64,000 bases of DNA from Aequorivita xiaoshiensis (lineage in GTDB: Bacteria > Bacteroidota > Bacteroidia > Flavobacteriales > Flavobacteriaceae). The notes beneath the pieces are model-generated. The model did not search any database, was not told the DNA's origin, and saw nothing but the letters and a program-made list of their open reading frames with translations. This document shows, piece after piece, positions 46,477-55,767 of the stretch. The position numbers and the translations under genes were made by a program. The DNA lies in contig NZ_JAIRBB010000003.1 in NCBI RefSeq assembly GCF_022008395.1, positions 186,001 to 250,000 on the forward strand. Direction: 5' to 3'. How positions within the stretch are numbered: position 1 is the first letter of the stretch; every line of letters begins with the position of its first letter.

Positions 46477-47439
46477 TTATTCTGTATTAGTCAATTTTTC
46501 TATCGCTCGAATTTGGTCTGCAAAGAAACCACTTTTTTCGGGATTTTTCAAAATTAATATTTTATATGCTTGAATTGCCTTTTTATAGTTCTTTTGTTGT
46601 AAATAAACTTTAGCCAAAGTTTCGGTCATTAGTGAATCCGAACTCTGTGTAAAATCTGTTAGTAACGCTTTATTGCTAGGATTGTCAGGAATACTAGTTC
46701 CAGATTGTGAAGATTTATCTGAATCGGCAGAAGGAATTATTTTTGGTCGTTCCTGAATAAATTTTTCAATAAGTTGAAATTTGCGCTCTTTTTCTTCTTG
46801 ATTGAATGTTCCCTCATTGTTTGATTCTATTAAAGAATCATCTTCTTTGGCGTTTTCAGAATGTAGATCTTTAGAAGCCTCCTTTCGTTCAATTGGTTTT
46901 GCCTTTGTCAATTTTAACCATTCGGAAAAAGAATGGGTGTCACTTTTTGTAAACTCTAAAGGCTTATCAGTTTTTAATATATTTTCAGGACTTTCTTCCT
47001 TTTCTTGAGGTGTTTCAGTTACATCTTGGGCTTTTCTTTGAAATAATTTTGGATTTAGAATATCCTCAGCTTTTTTAATTTCAGCTTTTAAAAGACGTTC
47101 GTTTTCTTCTTTAACTTCATCGTTGATGTTTTCGGAAACAACATTTATTTCGTTTACAGAATCATCGTGTTGAAGAATAGTTTGTGAAATTTCATTTTGT
47201 ATAAACTTCTCTGAAGTTATATATTCAAAAAGGATATCTCTATCGGTAGTGTGTGCAGCCGTTAACTTTAATGCATCATTATAAAGAAAGCTATCTTGAT
47301 TTTTTAAACCTTTTAATTGTAAAGCACGAGCACTTTGGAAATAAGGATATTTTCTAATTAATAAATCTAAAGCAGCAAGATCCTCAGAAGTTAAATTCTG
47401 TGGATTTGCAAGTAGATATGTAAAGTTCGAAATATTCAA
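46477..47439 (-). CDS. TPR-containing protein of unknown role
   Basis: 320 residues. The N-terminal part (about 1-90) is helical and begins LANPQNLTSEDLAALDLLIRKYPYFQSARAL (in part), a pattern common in flavobacterial proteins of this locus. The middle (about 95-250) is charged and low in complexity. The C-terminal part (about 270-320) holds one or two TPR-like units (AKVYLQQKNYKKAIQAYKIL). No signal peptide. It is closely packed between lptE and secG (11 and 3 bp), which hints at an envelope assembly task, but no function is known. Confidence 0.7.
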   Translation of the reverse strand: MNISNFTYLLANPQNLTSEDLAALDLLIRKYPYFQSARALQLKGLKNQDSFLYNDALKLTAAHTTDRDILFEYITSEKFIQNEISQTILQHDDSVNEINVVSENINDEVKEENERLLKAEIKKAEDILNPKLFQRKAQDVTETPQEKEESPENILKTDKPLEFTKSDTHSFSEWLKLTKAKPIERKEASKDLHSENAKEDDSLIESNNEGTFNQEEKERKFQLIEKFIQERPKIIPSADSDKSSQSGTSIPDNPSNKALLTDFTQSSDSLMTETLAKVYLQQKNYKKAIQAYKILILKNPEKSGFFADQIRAIEKLTNTE

Positions 47440-47449
47440 AATTTTAGGT

Positions 47450-47962
47450 TTACCAATTTGCGAGCGACTTATTAAAAATATCTTGTGTTATTCTTTCAAA
47501 AATTATGTCGATGGCAGCATCCAACTTCGATCCTGTTAATTGTGTCTGACCGTCATAATCAAAGTAGAAACTAAAAGATTGTTCAAAATCTTTTAAAGGT
47601 TCTTTTGTGTTGTAAAATCTCACACTCACCGAAATGGTCAATCTGTTTTGCGCAGCTGTACTATTTGATGTTGCCGTAATAGGGGAGATGTAATACTGTG
47701 TGATTTCACCTTCATACACTAAATCCCCATTGTTATTTACAAGGTCTAAACTTGTCTGATTTAATAATAAATCCTGTAATTTTTGTGTGAAATCACGGTT
47801 TATTCCTGGCTCTACAATAGGTGCATTATTTTGAAAATAATTTACTTGAACCGTTTTTGTAGTGTTATAGTTTATATCGGCACCAGTAAATGAATAAGGA
47901 CCACAACTTTGTAGTGAAATAGCCACAACCAAACAAACTAAAACTGAAAATATTCTTGACAT
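47450..47962 (-). CDS. lptE: LptE-family LPS-assembly lipoprotein
   Basis: 170 residues. Lipobox SLQSC gives a mature protein from Cys20 (CGPYSFTGADINYNTTKTV). The pattern VQVNYFQNNAPIVEPGINRDFTQKLQDLLL and ISVSVRFYNTKEPLKDFEQSF (both in part) is that of LptE in Bacteroidota. LptE plugs the LptD barrel that places lipopolysaccharide at the cell surface. It follows the sigma-54 activator gene by 33 bp. Confidence 0.88.
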   Translation of the reverse strand: MSRIFSVLVCLVVAISLQSCGPYSFTGADINYNTTKTVQVNYFQNNAPIVEPGINRDFTQKLQDLLLNQTSLDLVNNNGDLVYEGEITQYYISPITATSNSTAAQNRLTISVSVRFYNTKEPLKDFEQSFSFYFDYDGQTQLTGSKLDAAIDIIFERITQDIFNKSLANW

Positions 47963-47995
47963 CTAATTTAAAATAATATTACGACCAACAACCAA

Positions 47996-49276
47996 TTATA
48001 AATTATACTGTTTAATCTTTCGATAAAGTGTTCTTTCCGAAATACCTAACTCTTCTGCAGCATCTTTTCGTTTTCCACCATACTTCTCGAGTGATTTTTT
48101 AATAAGTTCTAATTCTTTTTGCTGAAGTGATAAGTTTTCCTCTTCTTCAATATCTTCAGCATATTCGTATTTATCCTTTTTTTCTGGTTCTGAAGCGTGT
48201 TCAGGAATGCTAAATACTTCAACGTTGGTTTCCGTAGCGATATTCTCTTCTTCAATAATAGATGCTAACTCTTCTTCAGCTTCCGTTTCGCCTGAATATA
48301 TTTTGTTAATTAAGGATGATTGCTCTTCTTTAACTTTGGCAGCGTTTCCACTTTTCATTAATTCCAAAGTTAGTTTTTTAAGGTCGTTTACATCGCGTTT
48401 CATATCAAAAAGCACTTTGTAAAGTATTTCGCGTTCACTACTAAAATCGCTTTCAGCCTTTTTATTACTTACAAGTGCAGGAAGATTACCGCCCATATCT
48501 GGCAAATAATGCTTTAAGGTTTCGTATGATACTTCTCGGTCTTTTTCTAATACCGAAATTTGTTCAGCAACGTTACGAAGCTGACGGATGTTTCCACTCC
48601 AGCGATATTGTAATAATAAATCGGTTGCTTGCTCGCCCAATCTTATGGTTGGCATTTTATATTTCTGCGCAAAATCTGAAGCAAATTTTCTGAAAAGTAA
48701 GTGGATATCTTCTTTTCTTTCACGAAGCGGTGGTAAATTTATTTCTACTGTGCTTAACCTATAATATAGGTCTTCTCTAAATTTTCCCTTTTCAATGGCT
48801 TCTACCATTTTTACATTTGTGGCAGCTACGATGCGTACATCGGTTTTTTGGGTTTTTGATGATCCTACTTTTAAAAACTCACCGTTTTCTAAAACTCTTA
48901 ATAAGCGCACCTGGGTTGGTAACGGTAATTCGCCCACTTCATCTAGAAAAATTGTACCGCCATCGGCTACCTCAAAGTAACCACTTCGGGTAGCGGTAGC
49001 TCCCGTAAACGCTCCTTTTTCGTGCCCAAAAAGTTCGCTGTCTATCGTTCCTTCAGGAATAGCACCGCAATTTACAGCTATGTATTTAGCGTGTTTTCGG
49101 TGTGAAAGCGAATGAATTATTTTTGGGATACTTTCTTTACCCACACCGCTTTCGCCAGTAACTAATACCGAAATATCAGTAGGAGCAACTTGTATTGCTT
49201 TTTCTATGGCACGGTTTAGTTTTGGGTCGTTACCTATTATTCCGAATCGTTGTTTTGTTGCTTGTATGTTTTCCAC
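47996..49276 (-). CDS. Sigma-54-dependent transcriptional activator without receiver domain
   Basis: 426 residues. The AAA+ domain starts almost at the N-terminus: Walker A GESGVGKE (about 40-47), [10 protein letters not shown] (sigma-54 contact, about 95-104), Walker [13 protein letters not shown]-finger region and sensor II to about 245. An acidic linker follows (about 265-380), then a Fis-type helix-turn-helix ([25 protein letters not shown] in part). There is no response-regulator or other sensing domain, so its control must come from elsewhere. Location before lptE-TPR-secG is, from memory, common in flavobacteria. Its target promoters are unknown. Confidence 0.93.
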   Translation of the reverse strand: MENIQATKQRFGIIGNDPKLNRAIEKAIQVAPTDISVLVTGESGVGKESIPKIIHSLSHRKHAKYIAVNCGAIPEGTIDSELFGHEKGAFTGATATRSGYFEVADGGTIFLDEVGELPLPTQVRLLRVLENGEFLKVGSSKTQKTDVRIVAATNVKMVEAIEKGKFREDLYYRLSTVEINLPPLRERKEDIHLLFRKFASDFAQKYKMPTIRLGEQATDLLLQYRWSGNIRQLRNVAEQISVLEKDREVSYETLKHYLPDMGGNLPALVSNKKAESDFSSEREILYKVLFDMKRDVNDLKKLTLELMKSGNAAKVKEEQSSLINKIYSGETEAEEELASIIEEENIATETNVEVFSIPEHASEPEKKDKYEYAEDIEEEENLSLQQKELELIKKSLEKYGGKRKDAAEELGISERTLYRKIKQYNL

Positions 49277-49317
49277 TTTTTGAGTTAAAAAGTTATTGGT
49301 TAATAGTTATTTTGTTA

Positions 49318-50196
49318 TTAATAATACTCATAAGTCAATTCTTCAAAAAGAACTCCATTTCTTTTTACTTCTGCATTTGTTGGAAATCCTTGCTCGTTAT
49401 ATTTTGTGGTGAAAACATCTGTATAATCTGAAACTGCGACAGAAGAAGTGTATGTAACTTTTGTGAAATTTTTTGCTGAGAACTCAGTTTTATAGCTTTT
49501 CATTGTTCCTGTGAAGTTATAAATGAAATTGCTAATATTTTCATTAAAATGTTCATAAAATGGGTTTGTTTTGTTATCATACTCATAAATATACTCTTGA
49601 GAAGTAATTGAGCCTCTAGAATATTCATAATTAATTGATGTGATTAAATTCCCAGAATAATTTATTGTTTCAGTAATTGTGTTCGGCACTGGGTTGCTAA
49701 TGAAAGTAATGGTTTTTAACAACTTTCCTGCATCATTAAAAATCAATTCTTTATTTGCCCCTATATTATCTTCAATAAAAACACTGTTATTTATGTATGT
49801 GAAATTTGAAGTAATTACAGATCCATCTGAAGACTCGAATTTTACAGTGGAAATTTTATTAGAATTATTATATAAATAAGAAACAGTTCTAATTACACGG
49901 TTTTGAGTAATGTCAGTTGTTTTAGATTCTAATATTTGGTTGCGTTCATTATAACTAAAATCTTGTTGCGTTTTTTGACCATTTAAAAAACTTTCACTGA
50001 GGACTTTTCTTCTTTTACCGGATTCATCATATAAATATTCTAACTTATATGCTTGTGAGGTTCCATTTTCTTCGTAAAAGGTTTTTGTAAGCTTTTTTAT
50101 TTTAAATGTAATCTGATCATCATCTTGCTGGTTTTCATCATCGGAACAAGCCAATACTGAAAAACACATTGCGAGAATAAATAATTTACGTATCAT
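49318..50196 (-). CDS. Lipoprotein with YD/RHS-like repeats
   Basis: 292 residues. Lipobox FSVLAC (Cys17), then an Asp-rich linker (SDDENQQDDDQ) and repeated short beta-hairpin units such as YLYDESGKRRKVLSES, FSYNERNQILESKT and YLYNNSNKISTVKF, typical of the YD/RHS-like repeat lipoproteins of Bacteroidota. No catalytic motif. Lies 13 bp after miaB and 41 bp before the activator gene; function unknown. Confidence 0.65.
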   Translation of the reverse strand: MIRKLFILAMCFSVLACSDDENQQDDDQITFKIKKLTKTFYEENGTSQAYKLEYLYDESGKRRKVLSESFLNGQKTQQDFSYNERNQILESKTTDITQNRVIRTVSYLYNNSNKISTVKFESSDGSVITSNFTYINNSVFIEDNIGANKELIFNDAGKLLKTITFISNPVPNTITETINYSGNLITSINYEYSRGSITSQEYIYEYDNKTNPFYEHFNENISNFIYNFTGTMKSYKTEFSAKNFTKVTYTSSVAVSDYTDVFTTKYNEQGFPTNAEVKRNGVLFEELTYEYY

Positions 50197-50209
50197 AATT
50201 TATTAGGTT

Positions 50210-51649
50210 TTAAGAATATCCCACAGCCTCCCCAATCAAAGTTGCTGTAGTACAATCATTTACTTTAACTTTTACAAAATCCCCAGGCTTGTAATTTCTC
50301 TTAGGGAAGACTGCCACATTATTATGTTCTGTTCTTCCGCTCCATTCATCCACATTTTTTTTCGATTCTTTTTCAATTAAAACTGTTACCGTTTTACCTA
50401 AAAAAGATTCTGTGCGAAAAGCACTATGTTTTTGTTGGAGATTTACTACTTCTGTTAATCTTCTACTTTTTATTTCTTCAGGAACATCGTCTTCCAATTT
50501 ACGAGCTGCTAATGTTCCAGGTCTTTCGGAATATTTATACATATAACCAAAGCCGTACTTAACATATTCCATTAGGCTTAACGTATCTTGATGATCTGCT
50601 TCAGTTTCAGTTGGAAACCCAATAATCATATCCTGTGAAATGATACAATCTGGAATAATTTCCAGGATTTTGTCAATTAGCTTTATATACTCTTCACGAG
50701 TGTGTTGACGGTTCATTTCTTTTAGAATTCGCGTGCTTCCACTTTGCACTGGAAGATGAATATGGTTACAGATATTTTTATGTTTTGCCACAACATGTAG
50801 CACATCTTCACACATGTCCTGCGGATTACTTGTTGAAAAGCGAATTCTCATTTTAGGTTGCGCAGTAGCAACTAAATCTAATAGTTGAGCAAAATCTGTA
50901 GCAGTAACTTTTTGCATTTCTGATGCGTTTTTGAAATCTTTTTTCAATCCACCACCATACCATAAGTAACTATCAACATTTTGACCTAGAAGCGTTATTT
51001 CTTTATATCCTCTTTCGGCTAAATCGTTTATTTCATTTAAAATACTGTGAGGATCACGACTGCGTTCTCGTCCACGTGTAAATGGCACTACGCAAAAAGT
51101 ACACATATTGTCGCAACCACGAGTAATACTTACAAATGCGGTAATTCCATTTCCTCCTAAACGTACAGGCGAGATATCGCCATAGGTTTCTTCTTTTGAA
51201 AGAATAACATTTACAGCTTCTCGTCCTTCCTCTACTTCTTGTAAAAGGTTTGGAATGTCTTTGTATGCATCTGGACCAACAACTAGATCAACAATTTTTT
51301 CTTCTTCCAGAAGTTTTTCCTTCAAGCGCTCGGCCATACAACCTAGCACACCAACTTTCATTTTCGGATTACTGCTGCGTTTTACAGCATTGTATTTTTC
51401 TAATCGCTTACGGATAGTTTGCTCTGCTTTGTCGCGAATTGAACAGGTGTTCACTAAGACCAAATCTGCTTCTTCCATCAAATTTGTGGTGTTATATCCT
51501 TGATCGGCAAGAATAGATGCTACAATTTCACTATCGCTAAAATTCATAGCGCAGCCGTAACTTTCTAAATATAATTTTTTAGAATTTTCCTTTTTTGCTT
51601 CTAAAATTAAGGTGTTCCCTTGTGCTTTTTCGTCTATTGTCTTTTCCAT
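50210..51649 (-). CDS. miaB: tRNA-2-methylthio-N6-dimethylallyladenosine synthase
   Basis: 479 residues. N-terminal methylthiotransferase domain with its three cysteines (ESYGCAMNFSD, VNTCSIRDKAEQ, VLGCMAERL), the radical-SAM cluster motif GCDNMCTFCVVPFTRGRERS (about residue 176) and a C-terminal TRAM RNA-binding domain (about 410-479). It adds a methylthio group to i6A37 of tRNA. Lengthened at the N-terminus by about 20 residues. A classic promoter precedes it. Confidence 0.96.
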   Translation of the reverse strand: MEKTIDEKAQGNTLILEAKKENSKKLYLESYGCAMNFSDSEIVASILADQGYNTTNLMEEADLVLVNTCSIRDKAEQTIRKRLEKYNAVKRSSNPKMKVGVLGCMAERLKEKLLEEEKIVDLVVGPDAYKDIPNLLQEVEEGREAVNVILSKEETYGDISPVRLGGNGITAFVSITRGCDNMCTFCVVPFTRGRERSRDPHSILNEINDLAERGYKEITLLGQNVDSYLWYGGGLKKDFKNASEMQKVTATDFAQLLDLVATAQPKMRIRFSTSNPQDMCEDVLHVVAKHKNICNHIHLPVQSGSTRILKEMNRQHTREEYIKLIDKILEIIPDCIISQDMIIGFPTETEADHQDTLSLMEYVKYGFGYMYKYSERPGTLAARKLEDDVPEEIKSRRLTEVVNLQQKHSAFRTESFLGKTVTVLIEKESKKNVDEWSGRTEHNNVAVFPKRNYKPGDFVKVKVNDCTTATLIGEAVGYS

Positions 51650-51694
51650 AAAAAATCAAACTTCAATACAAAACAGTCCGTAATGTAATTCCTG

Positions 51695-51726
51695 CAAAGA
51701 TACAATTAAATGCTTGCGGTGACAAA
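51695..51726 (-). promoter_or_regulatory. Bacteroidota-type promoter for miaB
   Basis: On the minus strand TTTG (51726-51723), a 20-base spacer, then TATCTTTG (51702-51695): an exact match to the consensus in both boxes. The ATG is 46 bp downstream. Confidence 0.75.
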
Positions 51727-51945
51727 GTGGCAGATTGCTTTTTATTTAATTTTATTTGAAATTTAAAAGAAGGAATAAATATATAGGTATAGTTATGAAG
51801 TTTTTGTTTGTTGGTGCTTGTTGGCTGAATTTATTAACTAGTTTTTTTTCACAAATCACTGTTGATAATCATGTTTTTTAAACTGAAATAATGTGGTTTG
51901 TATTCAATTATTGCAGGCAAAATCTTTCGTATTAAAAAAATCATA

Positions 51946-51953
51946 TACTTTTG
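51946..51953 (+). promoter_or_regulatory. -7 box for topA
   Basis: TACTTTTG, followed by GCAG, is an exact -7 match 22 bp before the topA ATG. The -33 box is weak. Confidence 0.5.
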
Positions 51954-51974
51954 CAGTCTTAAATAAAATAGGAT

Positions 51975-54494
51975 ATGGCAAAGAATTTAGTGATCGTTGA
52001 GTCCCCTGCAAAAGCAAAAACCATCGAAAAATTTCTTGGGAAAGACTTCAAAGTGTCCTCGAGTTTTGGGCACATTGCAGATCTTCCTTCAAAGGAATTA
52101 GGAGTAGATGTGGAAGGAGATTTCACACCTAAATATATAGTAAGTAGCGATAAGAAAAAGTTGGTAACGGAGTTGAAAGCACTTTCTAAAAAAGCTGAAA
52201 TGGTTTGGCTAGCAAGTGATGAGGATCGTGAAGGAGAAGCGATTGCTTGGCATTTGGCTGAGGAGTTGAAACTAGATAAAGACAAGACTAAGCGTATTGT
52301 TTTTCACGAAATTACAAAATCAGCAATTTTAAATGCAATAGAAAACCCACGCCAAATTAATTACGATTTGGTAAATGCTCAACAAGCGCGTCGCGTTTTA
52401 GATCGATTGGTGGGTTATGAGCTGTCACCGGTACTTTGGAAAAAAGTAAAAGGTGGACTTTCTGCCGGTCGTGTGCAATCGGTTGCAGTGCGTTTAATTG
52501 TTGAGCGTGAGCGTGAGATTGAATCGTTTAACCCTGTAGGATCGTATAGAATTGATGCAGAATTTACCACATTAGATGGTAGTAAGTTTAAAGCAAAACT
52601 TCCAAAAAACTTTGAAACTGAAGCTGAAGCTCGTGAATTTCTTAGAAAGAATTTAGAGGCAAGTTATAAAATTTCAGATCTAACTAAAAAGCCCGCAAGC
52701 AAATCGCCGGCAGCGCCATTTACTACTTCAACATTACAGCAGGAGGCGGCGCGTAAATTGTATTTCTCAGTTGGAAAAACAATGACTATCGCTCAACGTC
52801 TTTATGAGGCTGGACTTATAACGTATATGCGTACCGATAGTGTTAACCTTTCTAAGGACGCAAAAAACGCCGCTCAAAAAGAAATTATTAAATCCTACGG
52901 GAAAGAGTATAGTAAACCTCGTGACTATAAAGGGAAAAGCAAAGGAGCTCAGGAAGCTCACGAAGCTATTCGCCCTACCGATATGAGCCAGCATTCTATT
53001 ACTGGTGACCATGATCAAGCGCGTTTATACGATTTGATTTGGAAAAGAACTTTGGCTTCACAAATGAGCAATGCGCAATTAGAGCGAACCAATGTTAAGA
53101 TTGATGTGCTTTCCACAGAAAAAGTATCAGAGAATTTTACTGCAAATGGTGAAATGATAAAGTTTGACGGTTTCCTTAAGGTTTATTTGGAAGGAACCGA
53201 TTATGAAGAGGAAGAACAAGATGGTATGTTGCCAAATATGAAAGAAGGCGATTCGCTTGAAAATAATTACATAACAGCCACAGAGCGGTTTACTCGTGCT
53301 CCATATCGTTTTACAGAAGCCTCGTTAGTTAAGCAATTAGAAGAGCTCGGTATTGGTAGACCGTCTACCTATGCGCCAACTATTTCAACTATTATTAGTA
53401 GAAACTATGTTGAAAAAGGTACTGTAGAAGGGGTTGAACGTAAATACCTTCAGCTTACTCTTGAAAATAAAAATATTAAAGATAAAACCTTAACTGAAAC
53501 AGTAGGGTCGGATAAAGGCAAGCTTGTTCCAACTGATATTGGAATGATAGTAAATGACTTTTTGGTAGAGCATTTTGAAAATATCTTAGATTATAACTTT
53601 ACTGCTAAAGTAGAGCAAGACTTTGATGATATTGCTGAAGGGAAAGAGGAGTGGACGAAGATGATGAAGGAATTCTATGAAAAGTTTCACCCACGCGTAG
53701 AAGATGTTGAGAAAAATGCCGATCGTGAAAGTGGAGAGCGTATTTTAGGGGAGGACCCAGAAAGTGGGCGTACTGTATTGGTTCGTTTGGGTAAATATGG
53801 GCCGATCGCTCAAATTGGTGCTCCTGACGATGAAGACAAAAAGTTTGCAAGTTTACGTCCAGATCAACAGTTGCATTTGGTTACCTTTGAAGAGGTGATG
53901 GATCTTTTTAAACTTCCAAAAACCTTGGGTGTTTACGACAATGAGGAAGTTGAGGTTAACAATGGTCGTTTTGGTCCTTATGTTCGCTTTGGTAAAACAT
54001 TTATTTCTCTTCCAAAAGGAATGGATCCATTAGATGTTGATATGGCTTTTGCAAAAGAGCTTATTGAAGAGAAGAAAAAAGCAGATGCTCCAATATATAC
54101 TTATGAAGATTTACCAGTTCAAAAAGGTGTAGGTCGTTTTGGCCCATATATCAAATGGAACGGGATGTTTATCAATGTGAATAAAAAGTATGATTTCGAT
54201 AATCTTTCTGATGAAGATATCATTCAGTTAATTGAAGATAAGAAGCAAAAGGAGATTGATAAGCTAATTAACGAGTGGCCAGAAGAGAAAATTAGAATCG
54301 AGAAAGCTCGTTGGGGGCGTTTTAATGTTATTAAAGGAAAAGTGAAGGTGGAATTGCCGAAAGGAACTGAGGCAGATAAAATAACGTTAGAAGAAGCTCA
54401 GGAAATGTTAGCAAAAAAAGCTCCTAAAAAGAAGAAAGCAGCTGCTAAGAAAAAGACTACTACTAAGAAAAAAGCTTCAGCCAAGAAAAAATAA
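51975..54494 (+). CDS. topA: DNA topoisomerase I
   Basis: 839 residues. Toprim domain LVIVESPAKAKTIEKFLG at the start with SDEDREGEAIAWHL (about 88), the active-site Tyr in GLITYMRTDS (about 275-283), and HEAIRPTD. The C-terminal part carries about four topoisomerase C-terminal repeats (LGKYGPIAQIG, NGRFGPYVRFG, VGRFGPYIKWN, ARWGRFNVI) instead of zinc fingers, and ends in a Lys/Ala tail (KKKAAAKKKTTTKKKASA). It relaxes negative supercoils. Its stop overlaps the next ATG by one base (TAATG), so the next gene is translationally coupled. Confidence 0.97.
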   Translation: MAKNLVIVESPAKAKTIEKFLGKDFKVSSSFGHIADLPSKELGVDVEGDFTPKYIVSSDKKKLVTELKALSKKAEMVWLASDEDREGEAIAWHLAEELKLDKDKTKRIVFHEITKSAILNAIENPRQINYDLVNAQQARRVLDRLVGYELSPVLWKKVKGGLSAGRVQSVAVRLIVEREREIESFNPVGSYRIDAEFTTLDGSKFKAKLPKNFETEAEAREFLRKNLEASYKISDLTKKPASKSPAAPFTTSTLQQEAARKLYFSVGKTMTIAQRLYEAGLITYMRTDSVNLSKDAKNAAQKEIIKSYGKEYSKPRDYKGKSKGAQEAHEAIRPTDMSQHSITGDHDQARLYDLIWKRTLASQMSNAQLERTNVKIDVLSTEKVSENFTANGEMIKFDGFLKVYLEGTDYEEEEQDGMLPNMKEGDSLENNYITATERFTRAPYRFTEASLVKQLEELGIGRPSTYAPTISTIISRNYVEKGTVEGVERKYLQLTLENKNIKDKTLTETVGSDKGKLVPTDIGMIVNDFLVEHFENILDYNFTAKVEQDFDDIAEGKEEWTKMMKEFYEKFHPRVEDVEKNADRESGERILGEDPESGRTVLVRLGKYGPIAQIGAPDDEDKKFASLRPDQQLHLVTFEEVMDLFKLPKTLGVYDNEEVEVNNGRFGPYVRFGKTFISLPKGMDPLDVDMAFAKELIEEKKKADAPIYTYEDLPVQKGVGRFGPYIKWNGMFINVNKKYDFDNLSDEDIIQLIEDKKQKEIDKLINEWPEEKIRIEKARWGRFNVIKGKVKVELPKGTEADKITLEEAQEMLAKKAPKKKKAAAKKKTTTKKKASAKKK

Positions 54495-55657
54495 TGATTG
54501 AATTTTTAACCCCTGTTTCTAAAAAGGTTTTGGCGGATAGAGAATTACTGCCGCTAGGAACGTTAGGGAAGCAAATAGAAGTACACGCCGAATTTGGCGA
54601 TTTACCTGATTTAAAAAACGTTACGTTTGCGATTTTTGGTGTTAAAGAAAATCGTGCGGATGTTAATTATATTGGCGAAGAACTGTGTTTTGATGACTAT
54701 CGAAAAGCGTTTTATTCGTTATATCCAGGAAACTGGAAGCATAGGATTATTGATCTTGGAGATATTGAAAAAGGAAATTCTGTTGAAGATTCAAGATTTG
54801 CCGTTAAGGAGGTTGTTACTGCGCTTCTGCTAAAGAAAATAGTTCCACTAATTTTGGGTGGAAGTCAAGATATGGCTTATGCGCAATATCGCGCGTATGA
54901 TAATCTTGGGGCTATGGTAAATGTTGTTAATATTGACAATCGTTTTGACCTTGGGAATGCCGACCTCCCGATATCAAATAAATCATATGTTGGGAAAATG
55001 GTGGTGGATAAACCTTACAACCTATTTAATTATAGCGTGTTAGGATATCAATCATTTTTTAACGCTCCGCAGGAGATAGCTTTAATGGATAAGTTGTATT
55101 TTGATGCGTATAGATTGGGCGAGGTTTGTGCAGATACAACTGTGATTGAGCCAATATTAAGAGATGCAGATATGGTGGCTTTGGATGTAACTGCAATAAA
55201 AAACTCAGAATTAAGTTATAAAACTAATAAGAGTCCTAACGGATTTGATGGTCGAGAGATTTGTACGATAGCTCGTTATGCAGGAATTAGTAATAAAGTT
55301 AAATCATTTGGAATTTACGAGTTGAGCAATGCTGTTTATGGAAAAAGTAGTGCAATGCTTATCGCGCAAGTATTGTGGTATTTTGTTGAAGGATTTAACT
55401 TCAGAATTGCTGATGATGACTTTGATAATGAGAGGCTTTACACCTCGTATAAGGTACTGATTGACGATGAAATATTGGAGTTCAAAAAGAGTAATAAAAC
55501 AGAGAGATGGTGGATTGTTTTACCATTTATTTCAAATGTTAATAATAAATTAAAAAGCCAAACGTTATTACCTTGCACTTACAGCGATTATTTGAGTGCA
55601 TGTAATCAGGAGATTCCGGAAAGGTGGTTGAAAGCCCGCCATAAAAATGAAGTATAA
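54494..55657 (+). CDS. Arginase-fold protein with degenerate metal site
   Basis: 387 residues with the ureohydrolase (arginase/formimidoylglutamase) fold, but the metal ligands are lost: GGEH/GGDH reads GGSQD (about residue 121), DAHxD reads DNRFD (VVNIDNRFDLG, about 150) and DxDxxDP reads LDVTAIKNSE. Compare agmatinase SpeB in this window, which keeps all. So it is probably not a manganese hydrolase. Databases often label it arginase or formimidoylglutamase; there is no other hut gene here. It is joined to topA by TAATG and gldK starts 110 bp later behind its own promoter. From memory the gene is conserved at this place in flavobacteria. Role unknown. Confidence 0.8.
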   Translation: MIEFLTPVSKKVLADRELLPLGTLGKQIEVHAEFGDLPDLKNVTFAIFGVKENRADVNYIGEELCFDDYRKAFYSLYPGNWKHRIIDLGDIEKGNSVEDSRFAVKEVVTALLLKKIVPLILGGSQDMAYAQYRAYDNLGAMVNVVNIDNRFDLGNADLPISNKSYVGKMVVDKPYNLFNYSVLGYQSFFNAPQEIALMDKLYFDAYRLGEVCADTTVIEPILRDADMVALDVTAIKNSELSYKTNKSPNGFDGREICTIARYAGISNKVKSFGIYELSNAVYGKSSAMLIAQVLWYFVEGFNFRIADDDFDNERLYTSYKVLIDDEILEFKKSNKTERWWIVLPFISNVNNKLKSQTLLPCTYSDYLSACNQEIPERWLKARHKNEV

Positions 55658-55702
55658 TTAATCAACACATTATAGATTATAGAGGGTTTTGTAAAAAAAA
55701 AA

Positions 55703-55733
55703 TTGTTTATTAAAAATTTTATAAATAGGTTTA
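55703..55733 (+). promoter_or_regulatory. Promoter of the gldKLMN operon
   Basis: TTG (55703-55705), exactly 20 bases, then TAGGTTTA (55726-55733), a 7 of 8 match to TAnnTTTG. The gldK ATG is 34 bp downstream. Confidence 0.5.
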
Positions 55734-55767
55734 CGCCCTTTAAAATTGAAATTTAACCAAAATACCT

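Larger units (their letters stand above)
51650..51974. other. Divergent intergenic region between miaB and topA
   Basis: 325 bp, very A+T-rich. It holds the miaB promoter (51695-51726, minus) and the topA -7 box (51946-51953, plus). No RNA gene or other structure is evident in between. Confidence 0.7.
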
